64,000 nucleotides of DNA from an uncultured Hyphomicrobium sp. (GCF_902826555.1 NZ_CADEFI010000009.1:1-64000), one strand, 5' to 3'. Shown: positions 1 to 10,217, counted from the stretch's first letter. Made by a program: numbers and translations. The notes: generated by a model not told the origin, from the sequence alone.

Positions 1-169
1 GCACGAACCCCCGCGCGTGGCGATGAAACAGGGAAACCTTGAGATCGCGTTCGAGCGCCGAAACCTGGCGGCTGACCGCGGACTGGCTCATATGCAGCGC
101 GTCGCCCGCATGGGTGAAACTTCCGGCGGCAGCCGCCGCGTGAAAAATCCTGAGCTTGTCCCAATCCAT
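1..169 (-). CDS. LysR-family transcriptional regulator (N-terminal part, runs off the left edge)
   Basis: Read on the minus strand, an ATG at 169 opens a frame that stays open to the window edge and encodes about 56 residues. They begin MDWDKLRIFHAAAAAGSF and continue with SQSAVSRQVSALE, the classic winged helix-turn-helix start of LysR regulators, followed by LFHRHARGF. A G-rich ribosome-binding stretch lies just upstream. The effector domain is outside the window, so the ligand cannot be judged. The gene diverges from the lipoprotein gene at 419, and LysR proteins often control a divergent neighbour, but that link is inference. Family assignment is firm. Confidence 0.9.
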   Translation of the reverse strand, partial: MDWDKLRIFHAAAAAGSFTHAGDALHMSQSAVSRQVSALERDLKVSLFHRHARGFV

Positions 170-418
170 AAAAGCAATTCCCCCGCAGCATCTGCGCGAT
201 GCAATCCGCACGCACACGCATCAATTGCCGAGCATTGCGACTATTCGATATCTAAACTGGCCAAGCCATCGAAAAATGCATACCAGCGCCGATCCACCAC
301 AGGGGATCACGCATTGGCGAGACCTCTCCGAATACCTATTAAACGGGCACACCCTCCCGAAGGGCCCGGCCCCGCGCCTCGTTGAAGCCCCCACCACCAG
401 CATAAGGTCCAAGAACCC

Positions 419-1279
419 ATGAGGATTTTGCGCGTTGCCGCCCTCGCCGTTGCCAGTTCACTGGCGGCCTGCGGTGGCTCTGACCAGCCGACCAAGCTCT
501 GGGAGGCAACCGGCTTACAGAATCCCGAATCGGCGCTGCCCGACACCGCGGCCGGCGTGATCTACGTCAGCAACGTCGCCGGCGGTCCAGCAGACAAGGA
601 CGGCAACGGCTTCATCTCGAAGCTCTCGCTCGATGGCAAAGTGACGGCCGAGAAATGGGTCACCGGCCTCGACGCTCCCAAGGGCCTCGCCCTGCACAAC
701 GGCAAGCTGTTCACCGCCGACGTCGACAAGCTGGTGGAGATCGACGTCGCCACCGGCACCGTCACCAAGCACGAGGCGGCGGGTGCCAAGATCCTGAACG
801 ACGTCGCAGTCGACGGCGAGGGCCAAATTTACGTCACCGACTGGCAGGGGAATGCGATCTGGCGCCTTGCCGACGGCGCGTTCGAGAAGTGGCTCGAGAG
901 CCCCGACCTCAAGAACCCGAACGGAATAATCGTCGAGGGCAACAAGCTGATCGTCGCCGCCTGGGGGCCCATGCAGCCCGACTTCTCCTCCAAGACGCCG
1001 GGCAACCTCCTGGCGGTAAGCCTCGTCGACAAATCGATCGCCAACCTCGGCAGCGGCGCGCCGGTCGGCAATCTCGACGGCCTCGAGCCGTTCGACGCCG
1101 ACAGCTACATCGTCACCGACTGGATCGCGGGCAAGGTCTTCCAGATTTCGCGCACGGGCGAGGCCAAGGTGCTGCTTTCGCTCGGCCAGGGTACCGCCGA
1201 CCTCAACTTCAGCCCCGACAGCCACACGGCCATCATCCCGCTGATGGTCGAGAACAAGGTCGTCGCCTACAAGTTCTGA
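419..1279 (+). CDS. SMP-30/gluconolactonase-like beta-propeller lipoprotein
   Basis: This 286-residue protein starts with a lipoprotein signal peptide with lipobox LAAC (Cys18), so it should be anchored in the envelope. The rest has repeated short blades of the form GNGFISKLSLDGKV, GLALHNGKLFTADV and DGEGQIYVTDWQGN, typical of the SMP-30/gluconolactonase/NHL six-bladed propeller group. These bind divalent metals and often hydrolyse lactones or sugar derivatives, but several are purely structural. No metal ligand set could be assigned with certainty, so substrate and activity are unknown. It is transcribed away from the LysR gene and convergently to trxB. Confidence 0.75.
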   Translation: MRILRVAALAVASSLAACGGSDQPTKLWEATGLQNPESALPDTAAGVIYVSNVAGGPADKDGNGFISKLSLDGKVTAEKWVTGLDAPKGLALHNGKLFTADVDKLVEIDVATGTVTKHEAAGAKILNDVAVDGEGQIYVTDWQGNAIWRLADGAFEKWLESPDLKNPNGIIVEGNKLIVAAWGPMQPDFSSKTPGNLLAVSLVDKSIANLGSGAPVGNLDGLEPFDADSYIVTDWIAGKVFQISRTGEAKVLLSLGQGTADLNFSPDSHTAIIPLMVENKVVAYKF

Positions 1280-1329
1280 CGCGCCTCGCTCGCCACCGAA
1301 GAGGGGCGAAAAGTATCGCGCCACCCTCG

Positions 1330-1367
1330 CCTCTCTTCAGGGGAGAGGCCGCGCAGCTTCGCTGCGC
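1330..1367. repeat. Twin palindromes between convergent genes (REP-like, possible terminator)
   Basis: Two adjacent stem-loops sit between the convergent lipoprotein and trxB genes. The first has arms CCTCTC (1330-1335) and GAGAGG (1343-1348). The second has perfect 7-bp arms GCGCAGC (1351-1357) and GCTGCGC (1361-1367) around a TTC loop. There is no T-run, so it may be an interspersed palindromic element rather than a strong intrinsic terminator. Tandem palindromes like this are common 3' to genes in Hyphomicrobiales. Confidence 0.55.
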
Positions 1368-1412
1368 GGGTGAGCGGGCTCACTTGCGCCGCCCTTACGT
1401 GCTCATAGCGGA

Positions 1413-2513
<1,101 letters not shown>

Positions 2514-2516
2514 CTA

Positions 2517-3404
2517 TCAACCGTCCATTAGATAGGATGACGCTGCGCGAATCACCGGCGGAGCGAATAAAATATTCCGGTGCCCCAAGCCATCGACCGC
2601 CAGAAGCTCTGCTCGGGGGCAGGCAGCGACGATCTCCTCCGCATTCCGGAACGTCACTTCGCGATCATCCAGCGCATGCATCACGAGCGCCGGCCGGCCG
2701 GTCTGAGCCAGCAGAGTAGCGGCCGTAAAAGTCGCCATCGGCCGATGGGCGATCCGCTCCAGGCGCCGCTCGAAGGCACGGGTAGCCGCCGCCCCGAGAT
2801 GAAGCTCGTCGGCGAATTCCTGCGTAATGGTCTGGAAGCGGTTCGGCGACGAGACCAGCACATAGCGCTCGAACGGATAGGCATGCGCCAACGGCAGTCC
2901 GCCCTCTCCGACAAGCAAAGCGGCGAGCCCGCCCATCGAATGCGTCACCGCGAAACGCAAAGGACCAAGGGCCTCCGCCACTGCGAGCGAAGCGCGCGCG
3001 CAATCGATGAGGCTGGCCCGTTCCTGCGCACTTCGGCCGTGCCCCGGCTGGTCGAACGCAACCACGCGGAACCCGGCACGCCGGAGCTGCTCCGCAATCA
3101 CGGCCATGAAGGACGCTTCGCTCGTCCAGCCATGCGAGATCATCACGCCGCCGCGCTGCGCTCCGGCGTCCGGTTCGAACACATAGGCCTGCACCTCCCC
3201 TTCGCTCGTAGGAACGCGCACCCAATGTGCGTTGCGGAGATGGAACCGCGCCCGCTCCGTCAGCACGGCATGGTCCGGGCTGCGCCGCGTCGAGAACTTC
3301 GGCAAGCAGAAGCGCCGGTAGGCGAGATCGCCCGCCAGGGCCGGCGGCAAATGGTCGAGGCGAACCGGCCGTGTTCTCTCTCTCCGATCGAAAAACAGTG
3401 TCAT
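2517..3404 (-). CDS. Alpha/beta-hydrolase fold protein
   Basis: A 295-residue serine hydrolase of the alpha/beta fold. It has the oxyanion region SHGW (90-93), the strand-turn DQPGHGRS, a nucleophile elbow THSMGG with Ser156 in place of the usual GxSxG first Gly, a candidate acid at Asp246/Asp247 and the catalytic His275 in GLGHRNIL. These proteins act as esterases, lipases or thioesterases; substrate cannot be read here. The start at 3404 has an AGGAGG box 10 nt upstream, better than the upstream ATG at 3476. It follows radC on the same strand after about 220 bp. Confidence 0.85.
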   Translation of the reverse strand: MTLFFDRRERTRPVRLDHLPPALAGDLAYRRFCLPKFSTRRSPDHAVLTERARFHLRNAHWVRVPTSEGEVQAYVFEPDAGAQRGGVMISHGWTSEASFMAVIAEQLRRAGFRVVAFDQPGHGRSAQERASLIDCARASLAVAEALGPLRFAVTHSMGGLAALLVGEGGLPLAHAYPFERYVLVSSPNRFQTITQEFADELHLGAAATRAFERRLERIAHRPMATFTAATLLAQTGRPALVMHALDDREVTFRNAEEIVAACPRAELLAVDGLGHRNILFAPPVIRAASSYLMDG

Positions 3405-3628
3405 CCGGCTGTCGCCTCCTCGGGACGCCTCAAGCGAGTTTCGAACCCTCAGCCACGATCTCGAAAGGCCCGCCACCGTTCGACACCTGGGTTGCCTCTA
3501 GTAGAAAAGACACCGAGACGTCGCGCCCGCAATCCGACGAGACGGCGCACGCGAACACGATATCGCTTCACGCTTATCGAACGGTAAGTGCCGGTTTGAA
3601 GGAGCGGCCGGCCTGGCCCCGGCGCGAC

Positions 3629-4417
3629 CTAGATCAGCCGCATTGCGCGAAAGCTTGCATGACCGTTCCGGCCCACAATGACATGATCGTGCACCGTGAC
3701 GCCGAGCGGCCGGCCAGCCTCGACGATCAGGCGCGTCATGTCGATATCCGCCCGCGAGGGCGTGGGATCGCCCGACGGATGGTTGTGCACGAGCACGATG
3801 GCGGTCGAGGACAGCTCGAGCGCCCGTTTCACCACCTCCCGCACGTAGACCGGAGTATGGTCGACGGTACCCTGCCCCTGCACCTCGTCGGCGATCAGCC
3901 GGTTCTTCTTGTCGAGAAACAGGATGCGGAACTGCTCGCGATGCGCGAACCCCTGCACCGCCTTGAGATAGTCGAGCACCTGGGTCCATGACGAGAGCAG
4001 CGGCGCCGACGTAATCTCGCTGCGCATGAGCCTCAACGCCGCCGCGTGAATGAGCTTGAGCTCGGTGACCACTGCCTCGCCCACGCCCTGCACCTCTTTG
4101 AGGCGTGCGTCCGGCGCATTGACCACCTCCGCGAACGAGCCGAAGCGCGCGAGCAGACGCTTCGCGAGATCTTTCGTGTCGCGCCGGGGAATGGCGCGGA
4201 ACAGCACCATCTCGAGCAGCTCGTAGTCGGGCAGCGCGTCGGCACCGCCCTTGCGGAACCGCTCGCGCAAGCGCTCGCGATGACCGGAATGGGGCGGCAG
4301 CGGCACCTCGAGGAAAGAGCCCTGGACCCCGGAGCCTCCCGAACCCTCCCTGAGCCCGTCCGCCGGCCCGTCGTCCGGATCGGTGTCCTTCGGATCACGC
4401 GGGCCGGGGTGGGGCAT
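3629..4417 (-). CDS. radC: RadC/UPF0758 family protein with JAMM motif
   Basis: The 262-residue protein has an N-terminal helix-hairpin-helix-like region (about 60-130, with [10 protein letters not shown]) and a C-terminal MPN/JAB domain with the metal motif [14 protein letters not shown] (His211, His213, Asp224). RadC was once linked to DNA repair, but its cellular role is unsettled; the fold is that of a zinc-dependent isopeptidase-like enzyme. The first 40 residues are a low-complexity Gly/Asp/Pro tail. The gene starts 15 bp after the stop of map on the same strand and is probably co-transcribed with it. Confidence 0.92.
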   Translation of the reverse strand: MPHPGPRDPKDTDPDDGPADGLREGSGGSGVQGSFLEVPLPPHSGHRERLRERFRKGGADALPDYELLEMVLFRAIPRRDTKDLAKRLLARFGSFAEVVNAPDARLKEVQGVGEAVVTELKLIHAAALRLMRSEITSAPLLSSWTQVLDYLKAVQGFAHREQFRILFLDKKNRLIADEVQGQGTVDHTPVYVREVVKRALELSSTAIVLVHNHPSGDPTPSRADIDMTRLIVEAGRPLGVTVHDHVIVGRNGHASFRAMRLI

Positions 4418-4432
4418 CGGCTTCCCCCGCGG

Positions 4433-5260
4433 TCAGCTCTGGCGCGACGGCCACTCGAGACCGGCTGGCGAATGCGTGAACACCTCGACGCCGGTCTCGG
4501 TCACGCCGACCGTGTGCTCGAACTGCGCCGACAGCTCGCGGTCCCGCGTCACCGCCGTCCAGCCATCCGACAGGACCTTCACCTGCGGCTTTCCGAGATT
4601 GATCATCGGCTCGATCGTGAACAGCATGCCGGGCTCCATCACCGCTCCGTCGCCCGCCTCGCCGTAGTGGAGGATGTTCGGGCGATCGTGAAACAGCCGG
4701 CCGAGCCCGTGCCCGCAGAAATCCCGCACCACGCTGCAGCGCTGATCTTCGGCGAACTTCTGGATTGCGGCGCCGATGTGACCCAGCGTATTGCCGGGCT
4801 TGACCTGCTCGACACCGAGCCGCAGCGCCTCGTACGTGACCTCGATCAGCCGTTCCGCCCGCCGGCTGATGGCACCGACCGAATACATGCGGCTCGTGTC
4901 GCCGTGCCAGCCATCGACGATCAGCGTCACGTCGATGTTGATGATATCACCCTCGCGCAGCGGCTTCGGCCCGGGAATGCCGTGGCACACCACGTGATTG
5001 ACCGACGTGCAGATGGACTTGGGAAAGCCCCGGTAGTTGAGCGGCGCCGGCACCGCGCCATGATCGAGCGCGAACGCCAGCACCCGATCGTCCAGCTCTT
5101 CCGTCGTCACGCCCGGCTGCACGTAGGGCCCGATCATGTCGAGCGCACTGGCCGCGAGTTGTCCGGCCTTGCGCATGGCAGCGAAGGCCTCGGGCCCATG
5201 CCGCTTGATCTGACCCGTTTCGCGCAGCTGCGCGCGGCTGACTTCGACGTTCGACATCAT
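4433..5260 (-). CDS. map: Methionine aminopeptidase, type I
   Basis: Map removes the initiator methionine from nascent proteins using a two-metal centre. The 275-residue protein carries the pita-bread motifs: VCHGIPG, the metal-ligand strand INIDVTLIVDG with GDTSRMY, GHGLGRLFHD, FTIEPMIN and EHTVGVT. It lacks the type II insertion and a long N-terminal zinc extension, so it is type Ia. The chosen ATG at 5260 has GGAGAGG 7 nt upstream; the adjacent ATG at 5257 is an alternative. It probably forms an operon with the downstream radC. Confidence 0.95.
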   Translation of the reverse strand: MMSNVEVSRAQLRETGQIKRHGPEAFAAMRKAGQLAASALDMIGPYVQPGVTTEELDDRVLAFALDHGAVPAPLNYRGFPKSICTSVNHVVCHGIPGPKPLREGDIINIDVTLIVDGWHGDTSRMYSVGAISRRAERLIEVTYEALRLGVEQVKPGNTLGHIGAAIQKFAEDQRCSVVRDFCGHGLGRLFHDRPNILHYGEAGDGAVMEPGMLFTIEPMINLGKPQVKVLSDGWTAVTRDRELSAQFEHTVGVTETGVEVFTHSPAGLEWPSRQS

Positions 5261-5422
5261 GCTGGGGCCTCTCCCCGAGGGAACATCCTCGAAATGTAGT
5301 CCAATTCGCCCGCGGCGCAACGCTCCCCGAACGGACGGACATCATAGCAAAACGGCGGCCGCCCCGAAGGCATGCCGCCGTCCCGATCATCCGCGCTGGC
5401 CCGGGTTACCCGGGCCGCCGGC

Positions 5423-6085
5423 TTATTCCTTTGCCTCGTCCGCCGGAACCTCGGCGGCGGCAGCCTCGGCGATGAGCTTCTGCGCCTCGCCGACCCAGTC
5501 GTCGCGCTCGATCTGGCCGTTGAGCTTCAGCGCGTCATCGACGTTGGCGATGTCCTCATCGGAGAAATTTGCGATCTGCTCGAACTTGGTGCAGTTGAGC
5601 GTCTTGAGCCGCGCCGCAAGATCGGCGTCGATGCCCTTGATCCGCGTCAGATCATCGGCTTCGCCCTTGGCCTTCTTGAAGCCCTTCCACGCCGCATTGA
5701 GGCGGCGGGCGCGAACGTCGGTGCGCTCGAAGATGCGGGCAGCACGGCCACGGCGGCCACGCAAGTAATAGAGCTTCGCGCGGCGGACGCGGCCACGGCG
5801 CAGAACCTCGATTTCAGCGATGTAGGGCGAGTAGATCGGGAACACGCGCTCCACGCCCTCGCCGTAGGAAATCTTGCGGACCGTGAAGCTCTCGTTGATG
5901 CCGCCGCCCGAGCGCGCGATGACGACGCCCTCATAGGCCTGGAGGCGCACCGACTGGTTCTTGCCCTCGCCCTCGATGACCTTCACCATCACTTTGACGG
6001 TGTCGCCGGGGCCAAACTCCGGCACGGTACGGGTCTTGAGCACGGCGTTGATCTGCTCGCGCTCGAGCTCTTGAATGATGTTCAT
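5423..6085 (-). CDS. rplS: 50S ribosomal protein L19 with C-terminal helix-hairpin-helix-like extension
   Basis: Residues 1 to about 125 are a complete L19: [72 protein letters not shown]19 sits at the 30S-50S interface. Normal L19 is about 115-130 residues, but this one has 220. After a basic linker, residues about 143-200 ([16 protein letters not shown], then [14 protein letters not shown]) look like the HhH_5-type domain that extends ribosomal protein L21 in many Hyphomicrobiales. The tail is Ala/Glu-rich. The start at 6085 is set by L19 alignment and an AAGGA box. It has its own promoter and is separated from trmD. Confidence 0.95.
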   Translation of the reverse strand: MNIIQELEREQINAVLKTRTVPEFGPGDTVKVMVKVIEGEGKNQSVRLQAYEGVVIARSGGGINESFTVRKISYGEGVERVFPIYSPYIAEIEVLRRGRVRRAKLYYLRGRRGRAARIFERTDVRARRLNAAWKGFKKAKGEADDLTRIKGIDADLAARLKTLNCTKFEQIANFSDEDIANVDDALKLNGQIERDDWVGEAQKLIAEAAAAEVPADEAKE

Positions 6086-6206
6086 TTTCGTTCCTTTTTG
6101 CTTGTACATCAATGCAGAGGAGCGGCGCCGGAACATGCAAGTTCGCGAGCACGGCTCGTGCGGCTCCTTATGGAGCGGACCCTTAATGGGGAGTTGTTGG
6201 GGCGGC

Positions 6207-6235
6207 CTATAGCCGAAATGCAAGCCCCTGTCGAG
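6207..6235 (-). promoter_or_regulatory. Sigma-70-like promoter of rplS
   Basis: On the minus strand TCGACA (6235-6230, 5/6 match to TTGACA) is followed after exactly 17 bp by TATAGG (6212-6207, 4/6 match to TATAAT). Transcription would begin near 6200 and give a leader of about 115 nt before the L19 start, containing a GCTCC/GGAGC hairpin. It is the best promoter in the 377-bp gene-free stretch 6086-6462; the remainder (6236-6462) is the 3' side of the efflux gene and shows nothing else I can name. Confidence 0.5.
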
Positions 6236-6462
6236 GGGTAGGGCACATACGGGCCAGGAGCAAGCTTGTCACCCGCTGGGGCCCGGACCGGCGCAAATTA
6301 ACACTCCACGCCATAGCACCGGTTGAGGCAGCGCATCCGCACCCCTTTCGGTCTCCCACCGATCACCATCAATCATGTGATGCAGCCTCGATACGAGGAG
6401 CGTCACGATGCAGCCTCCGCGGGCGTGCGTCAAACGGCAGTCTCGATCGATGCCAGCGAAGA

Positions 6463-8064
6463 TTAATGCCCCGCCGTCTGGGCGGGCACGTCGGCCGGCT
6501 TTTTCATGAGGAGCGCCATCAGCGCAATACCGGCGAACAGCGCGGTGAGTACGATGAACACGTCCGCGAACGCCATTACGTTGGCCTGCCGGCGAACGAG
6601 ATGCGCAAGCTGCTTCACGGCTGCGAGATCTCCGTCTGCGATCTGCGCCGAAAGCTGCTGCGTGAGCCCTGCGAGCGTATCCTCGGCGACGGACCGCCCC
6701 CACGCGACGCTCTCGTGCAAGCGCACGAGATGCAGGTCGATCCTGTTGTTGAGCACGGTGTTGATCACCGCGAGCCCAACAGCACCGCCGAGATTGCGCG
6801 TCAGATTGTAAAGTCCCGACGCATTCTTGAGTTGGTCCGGCGGCAGCGTGCCGAGCGCCAGGTTGTTGATCGGCACCATGCAGATCATCAGCGACGCGCC
6901 GCGCAGGATCTGCGGGATCAAGAGCTCGTAGAAATCCCAGTCGACGGTGATGCCGGACGCGATATAGGTGCCGAGCGCAAAGCCCATGAAGCCCGCGAGC
7001 ATCATGAGGCGTGGGTCGACCACCTGCGACAGCCGTCCGGCAAGAGGCGCCGCCAAGAACATGGCGACACCCGTGACGAACATCGTCTCGCCGATCATCA
7101 GCGCATCGCAGCCGCGCACTTGAGAGAGATAGACGGGATAGAGATAGGTCAGCCCGTAGAGACCGATGCCCATGACGAAGCTGAACAGCGAGCCGAACGC
7201 GAAGTTGCGGTCCCGGAATGCCCTGAGCTCCACGATCGGCTGTGCGGCCGTGAACGCGCGCCAGAAAAAGATGAGCCCGCCGGCGATGCAGAGCGCGGCG
7301 AACGTTGCAATGGTGGAATCGTCGAGCCAATCGTAGCGCGGCCCTTCCTCGAGCACGTATTCCATCGAGCCGAGAAAAAGCGCCATGGCTCCGAGCCCGA
7401 TGAAGTCGAAACGGCGGAGCAGCGAGCGGTCCGGCTTGTCGAAATCGACCAGGAAGAACACCGACACCGCCACCACGATGCCCGGCACCACGTTGACGAG
7501 AAACAGCCAGTGCCAGGAGAAGGTATTGCTGAGATAGCCGCCGACCGTCGGTCCGATGGTGGGTGCCAGCGTCGCCACCAGGCCGATCATCGGCGAAACG
7601 ATGCCGCGCTTGGAGGCCGGGAACAGCGAGAACGCGACCGCAAACACCGACGGGATCATGCCGCCGCCGATGAAACCCTGCAACGCCCGGTAAAGGATCA
7701 TCTCGTCGATCGTCGTCGCGGTCGCGCAGAGCAAGCTCGCGAGCGTGAAGCCGACCGCCGAGGCGACGAACAGCACCCGCGTCGAGAGCGCGCGCGCCAG
7801 GAAGCCCGACAGCGGGATCATCACCACTTCGGCGATCAGATACGATGTCTGAACCCAGGGGATCTCGTCCCCGCTGGCCGAAAGACCGGCCTGGATCTCC
7901 GACAGCGACGCCGACACGATCTGGATGTCCAGGATCGCCATGAACATGCCGAACACCATCGCCAGGAAACCGGCAAGCTCGCGCGGCGTGACGCCGATCC
8001 ATTCGAGCTTCCTGGGCTCGGACGGTACCGGGCGATCAGCGGTGAATGAAGTGGACTGGGCCAT
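6463..8064 (-). CDS. DHA2-family (EmrB/QacA-type) MFS multidrug efflux transporter
   Basis: A 533-residue, roughly 14-helix inner-membrane drug:proton antiporter of the EmrB type. Visible markers are the motif C-like stretch VATLAPTIGPTVGGYLSN in TM5, the FLARALSTR loop of motif A, the WHWLFLVNVVPGI segment typical of EmrB, and GLYNLTRNLGGAVGLAV in the C-half. It begins 24 bp after the stop of the HlyD-type partner and is clearly in one operon with it. With an outer-membrane TolC-like protein, absent here, the pair would export toxic compounds. It is probably controlled by the TetR protein encoded divergently at 9537. Confidence 0.93.
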   Translation of the reverse strand: MAQSTSFTADRPVPSEPRKLEWIGVTPRELAGFLAMVFGMFMAILDIQIVSASLSEIQAGLSASGDEIPWVQTSYLIAEVVMIPLSGFLARALSTRVLFVASAVGFTLASLLCATATTIDEMILYRALQGFIGGGMIPSVFAVAFSLFPASKRGIVSPMIGLVATLAPTIGPTVGGYLSNTFSWHWLFLVNVVPGIVVAVSVFFLVDFDKPDRSLLRRFDFIGLGAMALFLGSMEYVLEEGPRYDWLDDSTIATFAALCIAGGLIFFWRAFTAAQPIVELRAFRDRNFAFGSLFSFVMGIGLYGLTYLYPVYLSQVRGCDALMIGETMFVTGVAMFLAAPLAGRLSQVVDPRLMMLAGFMGFALGTYIASGITVDWDFYELLIPQILRGASLMICMVPINNLALGTLPPDQLKNASGLYNLTRNLGGAVGLAVINTVLNNRIDLHLVRLHESVAWGRSVAEDTLAGLTQQLSAQIADGDLAAVKQLAHLVRRQANVMAFADVFIVLTALFAGIALMALLMKKPADVPAQTAGH

Positions 8065-8088
8065 GGCAGCGGCTCCGAGACCGATCCG

Positions 8089-9405
8089 TTACTCGGCATG
8101 CCTAGCGAGTTGCTGCGAGGCGGCCGCACCGACGTCTTTCGGCGCCGCGCGCGTGTCGATGCCGACCACGACCGAAAGGCCCGGGCGCAGGTTGCCCTTC
8201 GCCTCGGATGCCGGCACCACGATGCGCACCGGAACGCGCTGCACGATCTTGGTGAAGTTGCCGGTCGCATTCTCCGGCGGCAGCAGGGAGAACTGCGATC
8301 CGGACGCCGGCGCGATGCTTTCCACAGTGCCTTTGAGAGACGCGCCGTCGAGCGCATCGACGCTGACCTCGGCCTGATCCCCGACCTTGATGCCCGCGAG
8401 CTGCGTCTCCTTCACGTTCGCATCGACGTACACCTTGTCGAGCGGCACGACCGCCGCAAGCCGCTTGCCGGGGGTCACGTAGTCGCCCACCTGCACGCTC
8501 CTGTTGCCGATCACGCCGTTGAACGGGGCCCGGATAACGGTGAACGAAAGGTCACGCTTGGCCTTTTCGACGGCGACCTCCAGCTCCTTTGCGACCTGGA
8601 GGGCCTGCTCACGCTGCGAGTGGAGCACGGCGGTGCTCGCGTCCGCCGAGGCAATCGCAGCCTCGCCGGCTTTGGCCTGCGCACGCGCCGTATCGCGGGC
8701 GGCAATGGCGGCATCGAGCGTCGCTTTCGAGGTGAAGTCGCGGTCCGCCAGCGGTTTTGTACGCTCGTAGTCGGCTTGCGTCTTGGCGACGTTGGCAGTG
8801 TACGCATCGAGCTGCGCGCGCATCTGCGCTTCCGTCGCCTCCGCGGCCCGGATCTGCGCATCGAACGTGGTGATGGCCGCATTTTGCGTGGCAAGCTTGG
8901 CCGTCGCCTGATCGAGATCCAGACGATAGTCGCCGTCGTCGAGGCGCACGAGCACATCGCCTTCTTTGACGGACTGGTTTTCGACGATCGGCACCTCGGC
9001 CACGTTGGCCGCGACCTTGGGCGAGATGATCGCCATGTCGGCACCCACATAAGCGTCGTCGGTCGAGACGATGAAGCGTCCCACCGTCAGATAGTCGTAA
9101 CCGAACCACGCACCGGCAGTCAGCACCGCCGCGCCGACCGCGCCGAGAACGAGCGTCTTGCGCGAGCGTGGCGCCGGAGTCTGGCCCCCCGCCTCGGCAT
9201 CGGCCTTGGGAGCCCGTGTCTCGCGGGCGGTCGAGGGCAAATCGGGCGGCCCTTGATCGCCGCGATCTTGAGGGAGGAGCACCGGCGGAGCATGCTGGGC
9301 GGCCTGCGAGAGTGCCCCTTCGTCAGAGGGCGGCCGCTGGCGCCGGTCATCGGCAGATCTGAAGTTCGGGTCCGCTTTGAAGCGAAGGGCTTTGGTGGTT
9401 GACAT
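8089..9405 (-). CDS. HlyD/EmrA-family periplasmic adaptor of an efflux pump
   Basis: Membrane-fusion protein of about 438 residues. A charged, Pro/Ala-rich cytoplasmic N-terminus of about 85 residues leads into one TM helix (VLGAVGAAVLTAGAWFGY). Then come the first lipoyl half (STDDAYVGADMAIISPKVA), a long coiled-coil hairpin of Ala/Glu/Asp-rich helices, and the second lipoyl half and beta-barrel (VIRAPFNGVIGNRSVQVGDYV, KETQLAGIKVGDQ). TDDAYV and the order of parts are typical of EmrA. The start at 9405 is chosen for fit; an in-frame ATG at 9414 is equally possible. It is the first gene of the efflux operon. Confidence 0.92.
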   Translation of the reverse strand: MSTTKALRFKADPNFRSADDRRQRPPSDEGALSQAAQHAPPVLLPQDRGDQGPPDLPSTARETRAPKADAEAGGQTPAPRSRKTLVLGAVGAAVLTAGAWFGYDYLTVGRFIVSTDDAYVGADMAIISPKVAANVAEVPIVENQSVKEGDVLVRLDDGDYRLDLDQATAKLATQNAAITTFDAQIRAAEATEAQMRAQLDAYTANVAKTQADYERTKPLADRDFTSKATLDAAIAARDTARAQAKAGEAAIASADASTAVLHSQREQALQVAKELEVAVEKAKRDLSFTVIRAPFNGVIGNRSVQVGDYVTPGKRLAAVVPLDKVYVDANVKETQLAGIKVGDQAEVSVDALDGASLKGTVESIAPASGSQFSLLPPENATGNFTKIVQRVPVRIVVPASEAKGNLRPGLSVVVGIDTRAAPKDVGAAASQQLARHAE

Positions 9406-9430
9406 GAGCGTCATCCCGAAGAAGGAACAA

Positions 9431-9505
9431 AACCGTACGGTTTAGTTCGGTATTGACATAGCGTACGAATGCACCGATATCAATACCAAACTGAACCGTT
9501 TGGTT
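9431..9505. promoter_or_regulatory. Symmetric divergent operator/promoter between efflux operon and TetR gene
   Basis: Two 26-bp arms, 9431-9456 and 9480-9505, are inverted copies that match at 22 of 26 positions around a 23-bp centre. Each arm contains a smaller palindrome: AACCGTACGGTT (9431-9442) on the left and GAACCGTTTGGTTC (9493-9506) on the right. The inner ends of the arms carry -35-like hexamers, TTGACA (9453-9458) reading right and TTGATA reading left, each 17 bp from a weak -10 (GATATC; TATGTC). The promoters therefore face each other and overlap both operators, so a TetR dimer pair could silence both directions. Confidence 0.8.
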
Positions 9506-9536
9506 CGATGTGCGACGCATTTGCGCAGGAAGGCCG

Positions 9537-10217
9537 ATGAGCGAATTGAAATCTATGGAGAAAAAGGACACATCAGCGGATGCACCGGAGGCTCGCCGCG
9601 GCGGCCGCCCTCCGGCCGGCACCGATCCGCAGAAGCGGCATCAGATTGTCGAAGGCGCCGGCCGCGTCTTCGAGACCCTTGGCTTCGACGCCGCCAGCAT
9701 GAGCGACGTCGCCCGCGAGGCCCAGGTCTCCAAAGCCACGCTCTACGTCTACTTCCAGGACAAGGAGCACCTCTTCGCGGCCGTCTGCGGCGAGCGCCGC
9801 GACCGCAACATCGCCGAGATGATCGCCATGCTCGATGTCGAGAAGCCGCTCGAGGCGATGCTGCAAACCTTCGGGGCGGAGATCACGCGCAAGATCTCGC
9901 AGCCCTATGTCGTGGCAGCGCACCGCATCGTCATCGGTGTGGCCGAGCGCATGCCGGAGATCGGCAACGAGTTCTTCGAGCAGGGACCGATGCGGGTCGT
10001 GAACGCCTTTGCCGCCTTTCTCGACCGGCACGCGGCGAGAGGAAACTTGAAGATCGAGGACACCGTCCTCGCCGCCGTGCAGTTCCTTGAGCTGTCACAG
10101 GCCACGATTTTCCGCCCACGCCTTTACGCCTTGACCAAGGAGCCCGCCTCCGAGCACGAGATCGAGAAAGTGGCCGCCTCTGCCGTTCGCGTCTTTCTGG
10201 CCGCCTACCGCGCCTGA
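9537..10217 (+). CDS. TetR/AcrR-family transcriptional repressor
   Basis: A 226-residue TetR-type regulator. After a basic, disordered N-terminus comes the DNA-binding domain: IVEGAGRVFETLGFDAASMSD, VAREAQVSKATLYVYFQDKEHLF, with the recognition helix at SKATLYVYF. The C-terminal helical domain (AefR/TetR_C group) would bind an inducer, probably a substrate of the pump. The start at 9537 has AGGAAGG six nt upstream; the ATG at 9510 lacks one. It is divergent from the efflux operon across a symmetric operator, and its 3' end overlaps the Kef gene by 13 bp tail-to-tail. Confidence 0.93.
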   Translation: MSELKSMEKKDTSADAPEARRGGRPPAGTDPQKRHQIVEGAGRVFETLGFDAASMSDVAREAQVSKATLYVYFQDKEHLFAAVCGERRDRNIAEMIAMLDVEKPLEAMLQTFGAEITRKISQPYVVAAHRIVIGVAERMPEIGNEFFEQGPMRVVNAFAAFLDRHAARGNLKIEDTVLAAVQFLELSQATIFRPRLYALTKEPASEHEIEKVAASAVRVFLAAYRA

